The notes beneath the pieces were generated by a model. That model was not told the origin of the DNA, searched no databases, and saw only the letters and a list, made by a program, of their open reading frames with translations. The position numbers were made by a program, and so were the translations under genes. This document shows positions 25,947 to 34,311 of a stretch of 64,000 nucleotides of DNA, in pieces; position 1 is the stretch's first letter, and the number at the start of each line of letters is the position of its first letter. Origin of the DNA: Mesorhizobium sp. CA8 (lineage in GTDB: Bacteria; Pseudomonadota; Alphaproteobacteria; Rhizobiales; Rhizobiaceae); the NCBI RefSeq assembly GCF_020164955.1, contig NZ_JAIUHG010000009.1, forward strand, positions 124,001-188,000, in the 5' to 3' direction.

Positions 25947-26705
25947 TTACGCAGTTGCCGCGCGCCGCTCGCTCGCGACGCGTTCTACATAGCCACGGAC
26001 CCGCTCCTTTAATCCAGGACGTGCAGCGGAACGGACCAGAGCAGCGAGTGCGCGGTCATCGTCAGCAACGGAGATCTGCGAACGCAGCATCGCCGCCGTC
26101 CTTTCGTCGACCCGAGCGACTTTCGCTGCTTCATCGGCGATAAGCTGGCCGATCTGCTCTTCGGTTTCCAGTATCGCCGTCACCAATCCGATCCCAAGCG
26201 CCTCTTCAGCGCCGATAGGCTTTCCGGATAGAGCGAGGCGGCGCGCCGCGTCCCGGCCCACGAGAGATGCCAACCGCGCAGTCCCCAGAACCAGACCGAA
26301 ACCCGATCCCGGAAACGCAAACTGCGCACCCCGCAGAGCAACCCGCGTTTCACAAGCCGCAAACAGGTCTGCGCCGGCGCCATAACAGCGTCCCCGTCCA
26401 ATTGCGATGCTGGCGATGGGCAAGGAATGAACCATCTGAAGCACCGCCTCGATACGAACAAATCGAAGCAGAAGCGTGGCATCGGACTCGCTTTCAATAT
26501 CCGACAGATCGAAGCCCGTGCAGAAATGCTTTCCGGCGCCGTCGATAACCAAGAGTCGCGACTTGCCTTGAACCGCAGTTCTGATCGCGCGATCGAGTTC
26601 TTCTATCAAGCTCGCACTCAACGCGTTTCCTTTTTCGGGACGAGATAGGGTGACGCTCGCGCGGCACTCGTCACGAACTACCACGATTCCTTGTCTTTCG
26701 CTCAT
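25947..26705 (-). CDS. Enoyl-CoA hydratase/isomerase family protein
   Basis: About 252 residues of the crotonase fold. Recognisable blocks are VTLSRPEKGNALSASLIEEL, the oxyanion-hole region LLVIDGAGKHFCTGFDLSD, and the second oxyanion loop IAIGRGRCYGAGADLFAACE. One of the two Glu residues used by true hydratases is not obvious, so it may be an isomerase, hydrolase or another crotonase activity on a CoA thioester. The ATG at 26705 is preferred over the TTG just before it (AGAGGA upstream). It is divergent from the CoA-transferase operon and probably acts on the thioester made there. Confidence 0.85.
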   Translation of the reverse strand: MSERQGIVVVRDECRASVTLSRPEKGNALSASLIEELDRAIRTAVQGKSRLLVIDGAGKHFCTGFDLSDIESESDATLLLRFVRIEAVLQMVHSLPIASIAIGRGRCYGAGADLFAACETRVALRGAQFAFPGSGFGLVLGTARLASLVGRDAARRLALSGKPIGAEEALGIGLVTAILETEEQIGQLIADEAAKVARVDERTAAMLRSQISVADDDRALAALVRSAARPGLKERVRGYVERVASERRAATA

Positions 26706-26840
26706 CAATCATCCTCTTACAATGTCCGCTCATTGATAAACAATGCAGCGCTTAAAGCTGTCCGCTGGACAATCAAGCGCCAAACGATTATTCTCACATA
26801 ATAGAACACCGGTCTACATATTAGAACATGGAAATTGATA
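26706..26840. promoter_or_regulatory. Divergent promoter region with dyads, candidate IclR operator
   Basis: Between two divergent starts lies TGTCCGCTGGACA (26759-26771; 5-base arms). A second TGTCCGCT at 26723-26730 and the dyad ATTGATAAACAAT just after it complete the set. Repeated TAGAACA words are near the rightward start. The arrangement fits regulator binding between two promoters; IclR at 25107 is the natural candidate. Confidence 0.45.
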
Positions 26841-28019
26841 ATGTCGGAGCGAGCGCTTCCCCTTGAAGGCGTGAAGGTCGTCGAATTCTGTCAGGTGGCC
26901 GCCGGTCCGTTCTGCGGAATGCTGCTGGCCGACTTCGGCGCAGATGTCGTGAAGGTCGAGAATGTCGACGGTGGCGATGGAATGCGCCAATGGCCTCCGT
27001 TGACGAGCGGCTTCAGCGAGAATTTCGCCTCTCTCAACCGCAACAAGCGCTCGATTGCTCTGAACCTCAAAGCGCCGGAGCAAAGAGAGGTTGCGCTGCA
27101 GCTATGCCGCAAAGCCAATGTCGTTGTCGAAAACAACCGCCCCGGTGTCATGGCGCGCCTTGGGCTCGGATTTGACGACATCCGTCACCTCAATCCCTCG
27201 GTCATCTACGCTTCGATCTCCGGCTTCGGGCAGATCGGGCCACGTTCGAATGAAGGCGGTTTCGACGTCACTATCCAGGCCATCAGCGGCATCATGAGCG
27301 TCACCGGAGAACCCGACGGCGGCACCGTGAAATGCGGTGTTCCCGTGAGCGATTTCGCGACCGGGCTCTACGCCGCTTTTTCTATCGCGAGCGCGTTGCG
27401 CCAGGCTGAGCAGGAAGGCCTTGGAAGGTACATCGATGTGTCTCTCCTCGGATCAAGTCTTGGCATCTCTGCTCTCCAGACATCGGAGTATTTCGGCACG
27501 GGTGTCTCCCCGCGAAAGCTCGGAGCGGCGCACCCGCGAAACGCGCCATATCAGGCATTCCGCGCAATGGACGGATCTTTCGTTATGGCGGCAGGCAATG
27601 ACAAATTATGGGTATCGGTATGCGAAGTCGTCGGGCTGCCCGAGCTTCTCGCCGACGCCCGCTTCGGCACGAATTCCCTGCGCGCAGCCAACCAGGCAGC
27701 GTTGAGCGCCCTTCTCGGAGACGTCTTCATAGCACGTTCCGTCGAAAGCTGGCTGGATGCCTTCCGCGCCTCTGGCGTCCCATGCGCACCGATAAACGAT
27801 TTCGCTACGGCACTCGCCGATCCCCAGGTGGCCGCAATGGGTTGGGTCGAGCGGATCACCTTGCCGGGTGGCGACACGACCAATACGTTTGGCTGTCCAG
27901 TTCGCCTGGACGGCCTGTCCCCACGTATTCGGCGCGGACCACCGGCGCTCGGGGAGCACACTTCCGAGATTATGGAGGCCCTGCAGAAGGCTAAGAAGCC
28001 CAAGAGGTTGGCCTCTTGA
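26841..28019 (+). CDS. CaiB/BaiF family III CoA transferase
   Basis: 392 residues with the family start VKVVEFCQVAAGPFCGMLLA, DFGADVVKVE, SLNRNKRSIALNLK, and the catalytic Asp expected around D142 (GGFDVTIQAISG). The enzyme moves CoA between carboxylic acids. Its stop overlaps the start of the thiol dioxygenase gene (TTGA), so the two are translationally coupled. Family III transferases are known to activate 3-sulfinopropionate in 3-mercaptopropionate degradation, which fits the dioxygenase next door, but the substrate is inferred from context. Confidence 0.88.
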   Translation: MSERALPLEGVKVVEFCQVAAGPFCGMLLADFGADVVKVENVDGGDGMRQWPPLTSGFSENFASLNRNKRSIALNLKAPEQREVALQLCRKANVVVENNRPGVMARLGLGFDDIRHLNPSVIYASISGFGQIGPRSNEGGFDVTIQAISGIMSVTGEPDGGTVKCGVPVSDFATGLYAAFSIASALRQAEQEGLGRYIDVSLLGSSLGISALQTSEYFGTGVSPRKLGAAHPRNAPYQAFRAMDGSFVMAAGNDKLWVSVCEVVGLPELLADARFGTNSLRAANQAALSALLGDVFIARSVESWLDAFRASGVPCAPINDFATALADPQVAAMGWVERITLPGGDTTNTFGCPVRLDGLSPRIRRGPPALGEHTSEIMEALQKAKKPKRLAS

Positions 28020-28588
28020 GCATACAACCCTTCAAGGATTTCGTCCGCTCGCTCACCGAACTGGCTGACAGGAATGCGCGCGAAGAATGTATGCTCTCAG
28101 CAGCGCAGCCGCTCATGATGGACCTCCTGCAAAACGATTGCTGGCTGCCCGACGATTTTGCCCGCGCGGACCCGGAGAAGTATACGCAGTACCTGCTTCA
28201 TTGTGACCCGCTGGAGCGATTTTCAATCGTCAGTTTCGTCTGGGGTCCGGGCCACGAAACTCCCATTCACGACCATACAGTCTGGGGCCTGCTGGGTGTG
28301 CTGCGAGGCTGCGAAATCTCTCAGCGCTATATCGAAGGCGATGGCGGACTTCACACGCAAGGGGGATTGGAATACCTCGAAAGCGGTGCGATCGACATGG
28401 TGTCGCCGACGATCGGAGACATCCATAAGGTCTGGAACGGCATGAAGGAGCGCGCTTCGGTCTCCATCCATGTCTATGGCGGAAACATTGGCCGTATCAG
28501 TCGTCACGCTTTTGGCAATGACGGGTCTCGTAAGGATTTCGTCAGCGGCTACTCATCCCCGGTGATACCCAACATCTGGTGCAGGTAA
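28016..28588 (+). CDS. 3-mercaptopropionate-type thiol dioxygenase
   Basis: 190 residues, a cupin non-heme iron enzyme. Iron ligands are H85 and H87 (TPIHDHTVWG) and H137 (GDIHKVWN). The Ser-His-Tyr triad is S150, H152 and Y154 (SVSIHVYGGNIG). The N-terminal WLPDDFARADPEKYTQYLLH and the C-terminal FVSGYSSPVIPNIW match bacterial 3-mercaptopropionate dioxygenases more than mammalian cysteine dioxygenase. It would oxidise a thiol to the sulfinate in the cytoplasm. It starts at TTG overlapping the CoA transferase stop. The preferred thiol (3-mercaptopropionate, cysteine or another) is not proven by sequence. Confidence 0.88.
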   Translation: MSIQPFKDFVRSLTELADRNAREECMLSAAQPLMMDLLQNDCWLPDDFARADPEKYTQYLLHCDPLERFSIVSFVWGPGHETPIHDHTVWGLLGVLRGCEISQRYIEGDGGLHTQGGLEYLESGAIDMVSPTIGDIHKVWNGMKERASVSIHVYGGNIGRISRHAFGNDGSRKDFVSGYSSPVIPNIWCR

Positions 28589-28675
28589 ATCCGAGGGGAT
28601 CTCTGCGAATGCCCTCGCGCGGCGGCGGCATGCGCAGTGACGCGTTCATCAACAGCAACAGAAAGAACTGAATTG

Positions 28676-29014
28676 ATGCTCAACTGGAAAGAATATCGCG
28701 GTGCCGTCGTGAAGCGAGTCGGGGACCTGCGCAGCTTGGTCCCCGAAGTTATGAAAGGCTATGCGGCGCTGGCCACTTCAGGCGAAAAGTCCGCACATCT
28801 GGACGGCAAAACACGCGAGATGATCGCACTTGCAGTCGCAGTCACGACGCGTTGCGACGGTTGTATCGCCAGCCACGTTGAGGCCGCTATCAAGCATGGC
28901 GCGACACGCGAGGAACTGGCCGAGGCTTTGGGCGTCGCGATCGCCCTCAATGCAGGCGCCGCCCTTGTATACTCGGCCAGAACGCTCGACGCATTCGAGC
29001 AGCTGTCGGCTTGA
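28676..29014 (+). CDS. AhpD/carboxymuconolactone decarboxylase-like protein
   Basis: 112 residues with the CMD/AhpD core LDGKTREMIALAVAVTTRC and CDGCIASHVEAAIKHGA: C60, C63 and H67 form the CxxCxxxH redox centre, and GVAIALNAGAALVYS closes the helix bundle. Such small proteins reduce peroxides or act as thiol-disulfide enzymes. It follows the thiol dioxygenase by 87 bases on the same strand, so a role in handling thiols or oxidative by-products in that pathway is plausible. Start MLNWKEY is in the expected place. Confidence 0.85.
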   Translation: MLNWKEYRGAVVKRVGDLRSLVPEVMKGYAALATSGEKSAHLDGKTREMIALAVAVTTRCDGCIASHVEAAIKHGATREELAEALGVAIALNAGAALVYSARTLDAFEQLSA

Positions 29015-29170
29015 CCGGAAGAGGTCTGGGAAGGCTGGCCAACCTGATTGGGCGAACATCAACGCGCCGGCGATAACTCCACCTAGTCGCAGCGTATCGG
29101 AGGAGAGACGCTGCGCAAGGGTTTGCCAGAGTTTTGGTCTGAACTCACCAATAAGTCGTGCCGAGGTTTT

Positions 29171-30265
29171 ATGCCATACGATCAGAAAAAAACGGTAGAG
29201 GCGATTCGTGCTTTCGAGAAGGGCGAGATCGTTGTCGTAACTGACGACGACGGACGTGAAAACGAGGGTGACTTAATCGTCGCAGCTGTTCACTGCACAC
29301 CTGAAAAGATGGCGTTCATTGTACGTCACACGTCGGGCATCGTCTGTACACCGATGCCGCGCGAGGAAGCCAAACGCCTCAATCTTACGGCAATGGTTGC
29401 GGAGAACGACTCAGCGCACACAACTGCGTTCACCGTCTCGGTTGATTTTAAGCACGGCACGACTACCGGAATCTCTGCTGAAGATCGAACGCTGACTGCT
29501 CGGAATCTGGCCAATCGCAATGTTGGCCCGTCCGATTTTGTAAGGCCTGGTCATATCTTTCCACTTGTCGCTCGCGAGGGTGGGGTCCTCATGCGCTCGG
29601 GTCACACCGAAGCGGCGGTCGATCTGTGCAAGCTTGCGAACCTGCCCCCGATCGGCGTCATTTGCGAACTGGTCAATGACGACGGGACAGTGACCCGTGG
29701 CCCGCAGGTTGCGCGTTTTGCAGAGAAACACGGTCTAAGACAGTTATCGGTCGCGGATCTGATAGCATATCGCCAGCGCAAGGAGACGCTGGTCGAACGA
29801 ATCGCATCGTCAGAAATCCACACGCTGGGCGGCAAGGCAATGGCGCACACGTACGCGGTTCGGTGGGACAGAATGCATCATTTGGCCGTCGTCTTCGGCG
29901 ATATCCGCGACGGCGAGAACGTGCCTGTCCGCCTCCATCAGGAGAATGTACTTGATGATGTTTTTGGAGCGGTTGAGCGGCTCCATGAAATTACGCGTGA
30001 AATGGGAAAGCGAAAACGGGGTGTCATAGTCTATCTTCGCGAGGGCTCCGTCGGGGTCGGAATTACCGAAAGGCCGGCCCTTAGGCCTGGCGAGGCCCAT
30101 GACCAAGCTCAAAAGCGAGAAAGCGAATGGCGGGAGATCGGGCTGGGAGCTCAGATACTTAAGGACCTGGGTATCAGTTCCATCAATCTCATCACCTCGC
30201 GCGAGCGCCACTATGTCGGCCTGGAGGGGTTTGGCATGGCAATCGTCAGCACAAAGATCACGTAA
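29171..30265 (+). CDS. ribBA: RibBA-like protein with degenerate GTP cyclohydrolase II half
   Basis: 364 residues. The N-terminal half is a clear 3,4-dihydroxy-2-butanone-4-phosphate synthase (VVTDDDGRENEGDLIVAA, RHTSGIVCTPM, RAGH-like VRPGHIFPL, GHTEAAVDL). The C-terminal half follows GTP cyclohydrolase II in outline (LHQENVLDDVFG, VIVYLREGSVGVG, LGAQILKDLG), but the zinc-binding Cys cluster and the RGIGL loop are missing. It should make the riboflavin precursor but not open GTP. As an extra copy in a catabolic operon it may boost flavin supply or have a new role. No FMN riboswitch is visible upstream. Confidence 0.88.
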   Translation: MPYDQKKTVEAIRAFEKGEIVVVTDDDGRENEGDLIVAAVHCTPEKMAFIVRHTSGIVCTPMPREEAKRLNLTAMVAENDSAHTTAFTVSVDFKHGTTTGISAEDRTLTARNLANRNVGPSDFVRPGHIFPLVAREGGVLMRSGHTEAAVDLCKLANLPPIGVICELVNDDGTVTRGPQVARFAEKHGLRQLSVADLIAYRQRKETLVERIASSEIHTLGGKAMAHTYAVRWDRMHHLAVVFGDIRDGENVPVRLHQENVLDDVFGAVERLHEITREMGKRKRGVIVYLREGSVGVGITERPALRPGEAHDQAQKRESEWREIGLGAQILKDLGISSINLITSRERHYVGLEGFGMAIVSTKIT

Positions 30266-30365
30266 TGCGCGTCGCGATCGACAGCCGTACGAATGTGGCG
30301 GCATTTCCGGTTTGACCCGGCGGTCAACACTGCGTCTCGGTCCGTCACAAAAATAGGAGACTCGG

Positions 30366-30890
30366 ATGTCAGGTAGCCATCACCACCACCATGATCATGA
30401 TCATCACGATGGACTTGACCACGGACACGGCGAACCGCGCTGGAAGCACGACGGCGTCCGCGTGATCAAGGGTGATCGGCTCGATTCGAACACCGCGCAG
30501 ACGCCAGGCATGTTCCGTCAGGCTGCAATCAACCATGCCCGCGTTGGCGCTCAAAAAATCTGGGCAGGCACGGTCGCCATCGAGCCCAACGCCAAGACCG
30601 GCGTCCACCACCACGGTGCGCTGGAAAGCGTTATTTTCGTGCTGCGCGGGAAGGCGCGCATGCGCTGGGGCGACAAGCTTGAGTTTGTTGCCGAAGCCGA
30701 GCCGGGCGACTTCATCTTCGTGCCGCCCTACGTACCGCATCAGGAGATCAACGCCGATCCAAACCAAGTGCTTGAGTGCGTGCTGGTACGTTCCGACAAC
30801 GAAGCCGTCGTTGTCAACATAACCGATGTCGATCCTGTCGAGAAACCCGAAGAGGTTTACTGGGTGGACCCGATTCACAAGCATCCGTGA
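30366..30890 (+). CDS. Cupin domain protein with His/Asp-rich N-terminus
   Basis: 174 residues. The first ~22 residues are almost only His, Asp and Gly (SHHHHHDHDHHDGLDHGHG), a natural metal-binding tail. The cupin barrel (about 60-165) has the metal motif GVHHHGALESVIFVLRG (HHH..E) and PGDFIFVPPYVPHQE with the final His. It is the last gene of the rightward operon. A metal-dependent dioxygenase or isomerase or a metal-storage role are possible; the family is broad. The His run is in frame with a normal start after AGGAG, so it is not a cloning tag by position. Confidence 0.85.
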   Translation: MSGSHHHHHDHDHHDGLDHGHGEPRWKHDGVRVIKGDRLDSNTAQTPGMFRQAAINHARVGAQKIWAGTVAIEPNAKTGVHHHGALESVIFVLRGKARMRWGDKLEFVAEAEPGDFIFVPPYVPHQEINADPNQVLECVLVRSDNEAVVVNITDVDPVEKPEEVYWVDPIHKHP

Positions 30891-30941
30891 TACGAGTATC
30901 GGCGCCTTATGTAGGGCGGACTGCTCCTGTGCGCACTTTGC

Positions 30942-32699
30942 CTACCGGGCCGAGCCTGCGCCTTGCCGAACGCTTGCGTGATCGCGAACGGAAAGGAAGG
31001 GACCGTTTGGCACATCGAGAAGAGTTCTTGGCTTTTCTGTAAGCCTGGAGATACGCAGCGCGGCCGAGTTCAACGCGCTAACATCGTCTTTCTCCCTGCG
31101 GAGGGCGGCATGAACCTCCTCTCCAAGTATAGCTTCGATCTGCGGAAATCTCGGTGTGGCAGGCCGGTGCTGGGTGTGCAGAAGACCCTTATGGGCTAGG
31201 TCATGGATGAAACTCAACACCCTCGAGCTGGCCTTCATTTCCGAGTCGGTTGCAAAGCGCGGCGCCATCGGCAGGCCATGCTCTCGCTGTTGGTCGGATT
31301 TCGCGGAGATTAGCCAACCTACGGCTTCGATGGCAAGTCGGGCGCGTTCCTTCGGCAGGTTCGTCGGAATGGCCAACAGGAAGCCGCTTAACGGCGATGC
31401 CCGTGTTCCGCCGAACGCAACTGGCTGCAGCAGATATTTGACGCGCGCCTTGATCAGGGACCGAATGTCGTATTCGAGTCGCGTGGCGCGCATCGACCAT
31501 ATATAGCCCATAGCGGCCTGGCCAGACATGAAAACATCGAGCGAATCGTCCCAAGCGGATTTGAGGATCGTCGGCGGCGAGATTTCGATCAAGCGATGCA
31601 TGTAGCCGAGCGTGCGATGACCGGCATCGGACACTATGACGTCTGCGAGTTCTTCTTCTTGAAGTCGCTTACGCAAAAGGCCGGTGCGCGGTCCACGTGC
31701 CAAAAGAGGCGAGCCGCCCGCGGCGGCCATCAGCGCCATGAAACTCTGCGCCACTGGCGTTCCAGGGCCGGCGTCCCAAACGATACCGTATCGTCCCGGT
31801 CCCGCAAGCTTGCGCCCGGCCGCGATCACCTCGTCGAAGGTCTTTGGATATTTCAGCCCAGCCTCTTCGAAAAGGTCCGAGCGCGCGGCAAAAGTGTTGA
31901 CGCTACAGTAGATCGGAACGCCATAATTCTTGCCATTCCACTGGCCGAGCGATTTAATGTCCGCATCCGCCACAGACGAGGCATAACCCGACTGATCCAA
32001 CAGGTCGGCGATTGGCTGGATCACGTTGCTTTCAGCGAGGTCACCCAACCAGGACAGGTTGACGCTAACGATGTCGTAGCGCGAGACCGCTCGCTTGCTG
32101 TTCTCGATAAGCTCGCGCCTCATCTCCGCGCATTGATGTAGGTGGAAGCTACTCGTGGACCCAAGATTGCTGCGGAAATCAGTCCAGACATTGCGCAGTG
32201 CAGCGAAATAAGGGTCATCGTTTACCAGAAACTGCAGTTCCCCGCGGTTGGATGCCGCGCTTGTAAGCTTGCTCGGCGGAACGAATTGCGAAGCCCGCGC
32301 TTCGCCGAAGTAATACTCATCCTCGCTTTCCCCCGGGCAACGCGCGCCGATGGCTTCGGCGAAGACAGACTTCATTTCGCGGGCGTAAGTCTCGAACGCC
32401 TTCATCATCCCGTCGCTGGGATGGAGAGAATGTGTCTTCTTCGACTTGCCTCGGACGGACCGGACGATGAGACCTTGGCTGATTAGCGACCGAATAAACC
32501 GGCGAGACGTCGCGTAGGGCAAGCCCGTCACGCTGCACAACGAAGTAATAGTCACTGCCTTCTTCACATACTCGCTTCTCACGAGATGCGTGACAGTGTT
32601 CCAGAAAGGCCGATCATCACGATCGGGCATTGCGCGATCGAAGGCCCCATAAACCCTTTCGATCAATTTGACGACGCGTAACACCTCAAGCTCATTCAT
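30942..32699 (-). CDS. Winged-HTH regulator fused to a solute-binding (SBP_bac_1-like) domain
   Basis: 585 residues with no signal peptide. An N-terminal winged-helix region (about 35-95: FWNTVTHLVRSEYVKKAVTI, TGLPYATSRRFIRSLISQGL) precedes a large domain (about 155-545) that resembles an ABC-type sugar or oligosaccharide substrate-binding protein: VSVNLSWLGDLAESNVI, GKNYGVPIYCSVNTFAARSDLFEEAGL, KYPKTFDEVIAAGRKL, SGQAAMGYIWSMRA. A binding protein without export signal but with a DNA-binding head suggests a cytoplasmic one-component sensor. It is convergent with the sulfur operon and divergent from a D-2-hydroxyacid dehydrogenase gene, with a strong palindrome in between (32736-32785). Confidence 0.8.
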   Translation of the reverse strand: MNELEVLRVVKLIERVYGAFDRAMPDRDDRPFWNTVTHLVRSEYVKKAVTITSLCSVTGLPYATSRRFIRSLISQGLIVRSVRGKSKKTHSLHPSDGMMKAFETYAREMKSVFAEAIGARCPGESEDEYYFGEARASQFVPPSKLTSAASNRGELQFLVNDDPYFAALRNVWTDFRSNLGSTSSFHLHQCAEMRRELIENSKRAVSRYDIVSVNLSWLGDLAESNVIQPIADLLDQSGYASSVADADIKSLGQWNGKNYGVPIYCSVNTFAARSDLFEEAGLKYPKTFDEVIAAGRKLAGPGRYGIVWDAGPGTPVAQSFMALMAAAGGSPLLARGPRTGLLRKRLQEEELADVIVSDAGHRTLGYMHRLIEISPPTILKSAWDDSLDVFMSGQAAMGYIWSMRATRLEYDIRSLIKARVKYLLQPVAFGGTRASPLSGFLLAIPTNLPKERARLAIEAVGWLISAKSDQQREHGLPMAPRFATDSEMKASSRVLSFIHDLAHKGLLHTQHRPATPRFPQIEAILGEEVHAALRREKDDVSALNSAALRISRLTEKPRTLLDVPNGPFLSVRDHASVRQGAGSAR

Positions 32700-32735
32700 G
32701 GCATACTCATCTCTCGTGCGTTTGGCATGGTTAGA

Positions 32736-32785
32736 GAATGTTCCTGTCCGAAGACCGTATGTTCCCTCCGGGAACATTCTTTTAG
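32736..32785. promoter_or_regulatory. Palindromic operator candidate of the HTH-SBP regulator
   Basis: Perfect dyad ATGTTCCC-TCC-GGGAACAT at 32759-32777, plus a third half-site GAATGTTCC at 32736-32744. The outer GAATGTTCC and GGAACATTC also form a wider dyad. It sits 37-80 bases upstream of the regulator start, so autoregulation is the simplest reading. Confidence 0.6.
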
Positions 32786-33270
32786 CCCAATGCGGCCGGC
32801 AGGACTTTCCATCGAGACACTGTTCTGCATGTTGATACGGCATTCCAAATATTGCACCGTTAGGGCGACTCGTCAAAGAAATCGTTTCCTATTCAGGTGC
32901 CAATCCAGGAATTGACGTGAGCCTACCCCGTCCGGAACTCGCGCTTCGACACATCGGGGAGGATGGATGTCGCGGCCTATGATCACCGCGACCGCCCGCA
33001 TCTTCTTTCGTTCCGTCGGCTCGGGCGTCAGTGGCGCTGTAGCAGCTCCAGTGCAGACTATCGGGCTCCTAGGGCAGACAGCCCCTACCTGTTCGCGTTG
33101 TCCAATCCGGGCGACGTGTGATCAAAATGGCCAATCTGTTAATTGCCACTCGCTCTCTTTGGTCGCACGCTCTACCCGTTAGTCGTTTCACACTCGAGCG
33201 GCTTCACACGGGGCTTGCCCGGAATACGCTACGAGCGACCTGCTCGGCAGTCTGACGAAGGAGCTAGCAC
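32786..33270. other. Intergenic before the D-2-hydroxyacid dehydrogenase
   Basis: About 480 bases with no gene I can support. Contains the promoter of the dehydrogenase gene, which ends with GAAGGAG before its GTG. Confidence 0.35.
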
Positions 33271-34209
33271 GTGTTGACCATTCTCAACCACCAGGGTCAG
33301 GAGATGGAGCGCGAACTCTTGGCACATTGGTCCAAGCCGAAGGTTGTGACGCCACCAGCAGGCACTCCACGCTGGCAATGGCCGTCCGACATTGACGTAC
33401 TGTTGACGACTCCGTCAGGCTGGGAAGGTGCGCCAGCCAACCCCGTTCCTGGCTTTGACCGCCTGCGGCTGGTGCAGATGGATACTGTGGGAATCGATCG
33501 ATATCCCGAATGGCTATTGCACGCTCCCAACGTTGCCAATGCCCGCGGGAGTAATTCGGTGCCGCTGGCTGAATATGTAATGTCAGCAGTCCTTGGTTTT
33601 GAAAAGCGCTTCATCGAAGCGCGGATTACCAGACGTGAGGAATGGCGGCATATTCCCATGGGCCAAGTGGAAGACCGCATGATCGGCATTGCGGGCTACG
33701 GGGCGGTCGGTCAGGCTATTGCTCACCTCGCCAGAGCCTTCGGTATGCGCATCGCCGCGTTCAAGCGAACTTCCTGGGAACAGCGACCCAAAGGTGTCTT
33801 GATCGTCGATTCTATTGGCGAGTTGGCCGAGATTTCTGACCATCTTGTGCTGGCATGCCCGTTGACGCCTGAGACACGGTATCTCGTTGATGGCCGCGTA
33901 CTGGCGTCGGCACGTCGCGGTATGCATCTGATCAACGTGGCGCGCGGCGGGCTTATCGAGGAGCGCGCGCTATTGAAGGCGCTAAACGACGGCACGGTCG
34001 ATCGTGCATCGCTCGATGTGACCGAGCCCGAGCCGCTGCCGAGCGGCCATCCTTTCTACACACATCCGAAAGTCAGGCTGACGCCGCATGTCTCGTGGGA
34101 AAGCTCCGCCAACAGCGGTCGGATGCGCCGGATCGTGCTCGACAACATTGATGCGCTGATCGATGGCGCGCAGATACGAAATCTCATCGATATCAACCGC
34201 GGTTACTAG
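33271..34209 (+). CDS. D-2-hydroxyacid dehydrogenase family protein
   Basis: 312 residues, NAD(P)-dependent. The Rossmann motif is IGIAGYGAVGQAIAHLARAFG (GxGxxG, about 137-150). The active-site Arg lies in INVARGGLIEERAL, the Glu in the DVTEPEPLPSGHPFY segment, and the catalytic His in LTPHVSW. It converts a D-2-hydroxy acid and the 2-oxo acid into each other in the cytoplasm. The GTG start has GAAGGAG upstream. It leads into the sulfite-oxidase-type gene 102 bases downstream on the same strand. The substrate could be a sulfonated or other 2-hydroxy acid; nothing in the sequence decides. Confidence 0.9.
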   Translation: MLTILNHQGQEMERELLAHWSKPKVVTPPAGTPRWQWPSDIDVLLTTPSGWEGAPANPVPGFDRLRLVQMDTVGIDRYPEWLLHAPNVANARGSNSVPLAEYVMSAVLGFEKRFIEARITRREEWRHIPMGQVEDRMIGIAGYGAVGQAIAHLARAFGMRIAAFKRTSWEQRPKGVLIVDSIGELAEISDHLVLACPLTPETRYLVDGRVLASARRGMHLINVARGGLIEERALLKALNDGTVDRASLDVTEPEPLPSGHPFYTHPKVRLTPHVSWESSANSGRMRRIVLDNIDALIDGAQIRNLIDINRGY

Positions 34210-34311
34210 TGCAGACAACTAGACTTGCGCGCCGAACCCAGACCGGTTGGCGGAGGAACGACCTAACAGCGTGCCAGAGTTCGGCAAGGTTCGGGAAATC
34301 AGAGGAAGACA

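Noticed and set aside
30363..30430. His-rich start of the cupin as an engineered affinity tag
   Set aside because: The tail mixes His with Asp and Gly in native-looking order and lies in an ordinary operon with its own SD.
32967..33182. 71-codon rightward ORF before the D-2-hydroxyacid dehydrogenase
   Set aside because: Composition unlike a protein, no SD and no family match.
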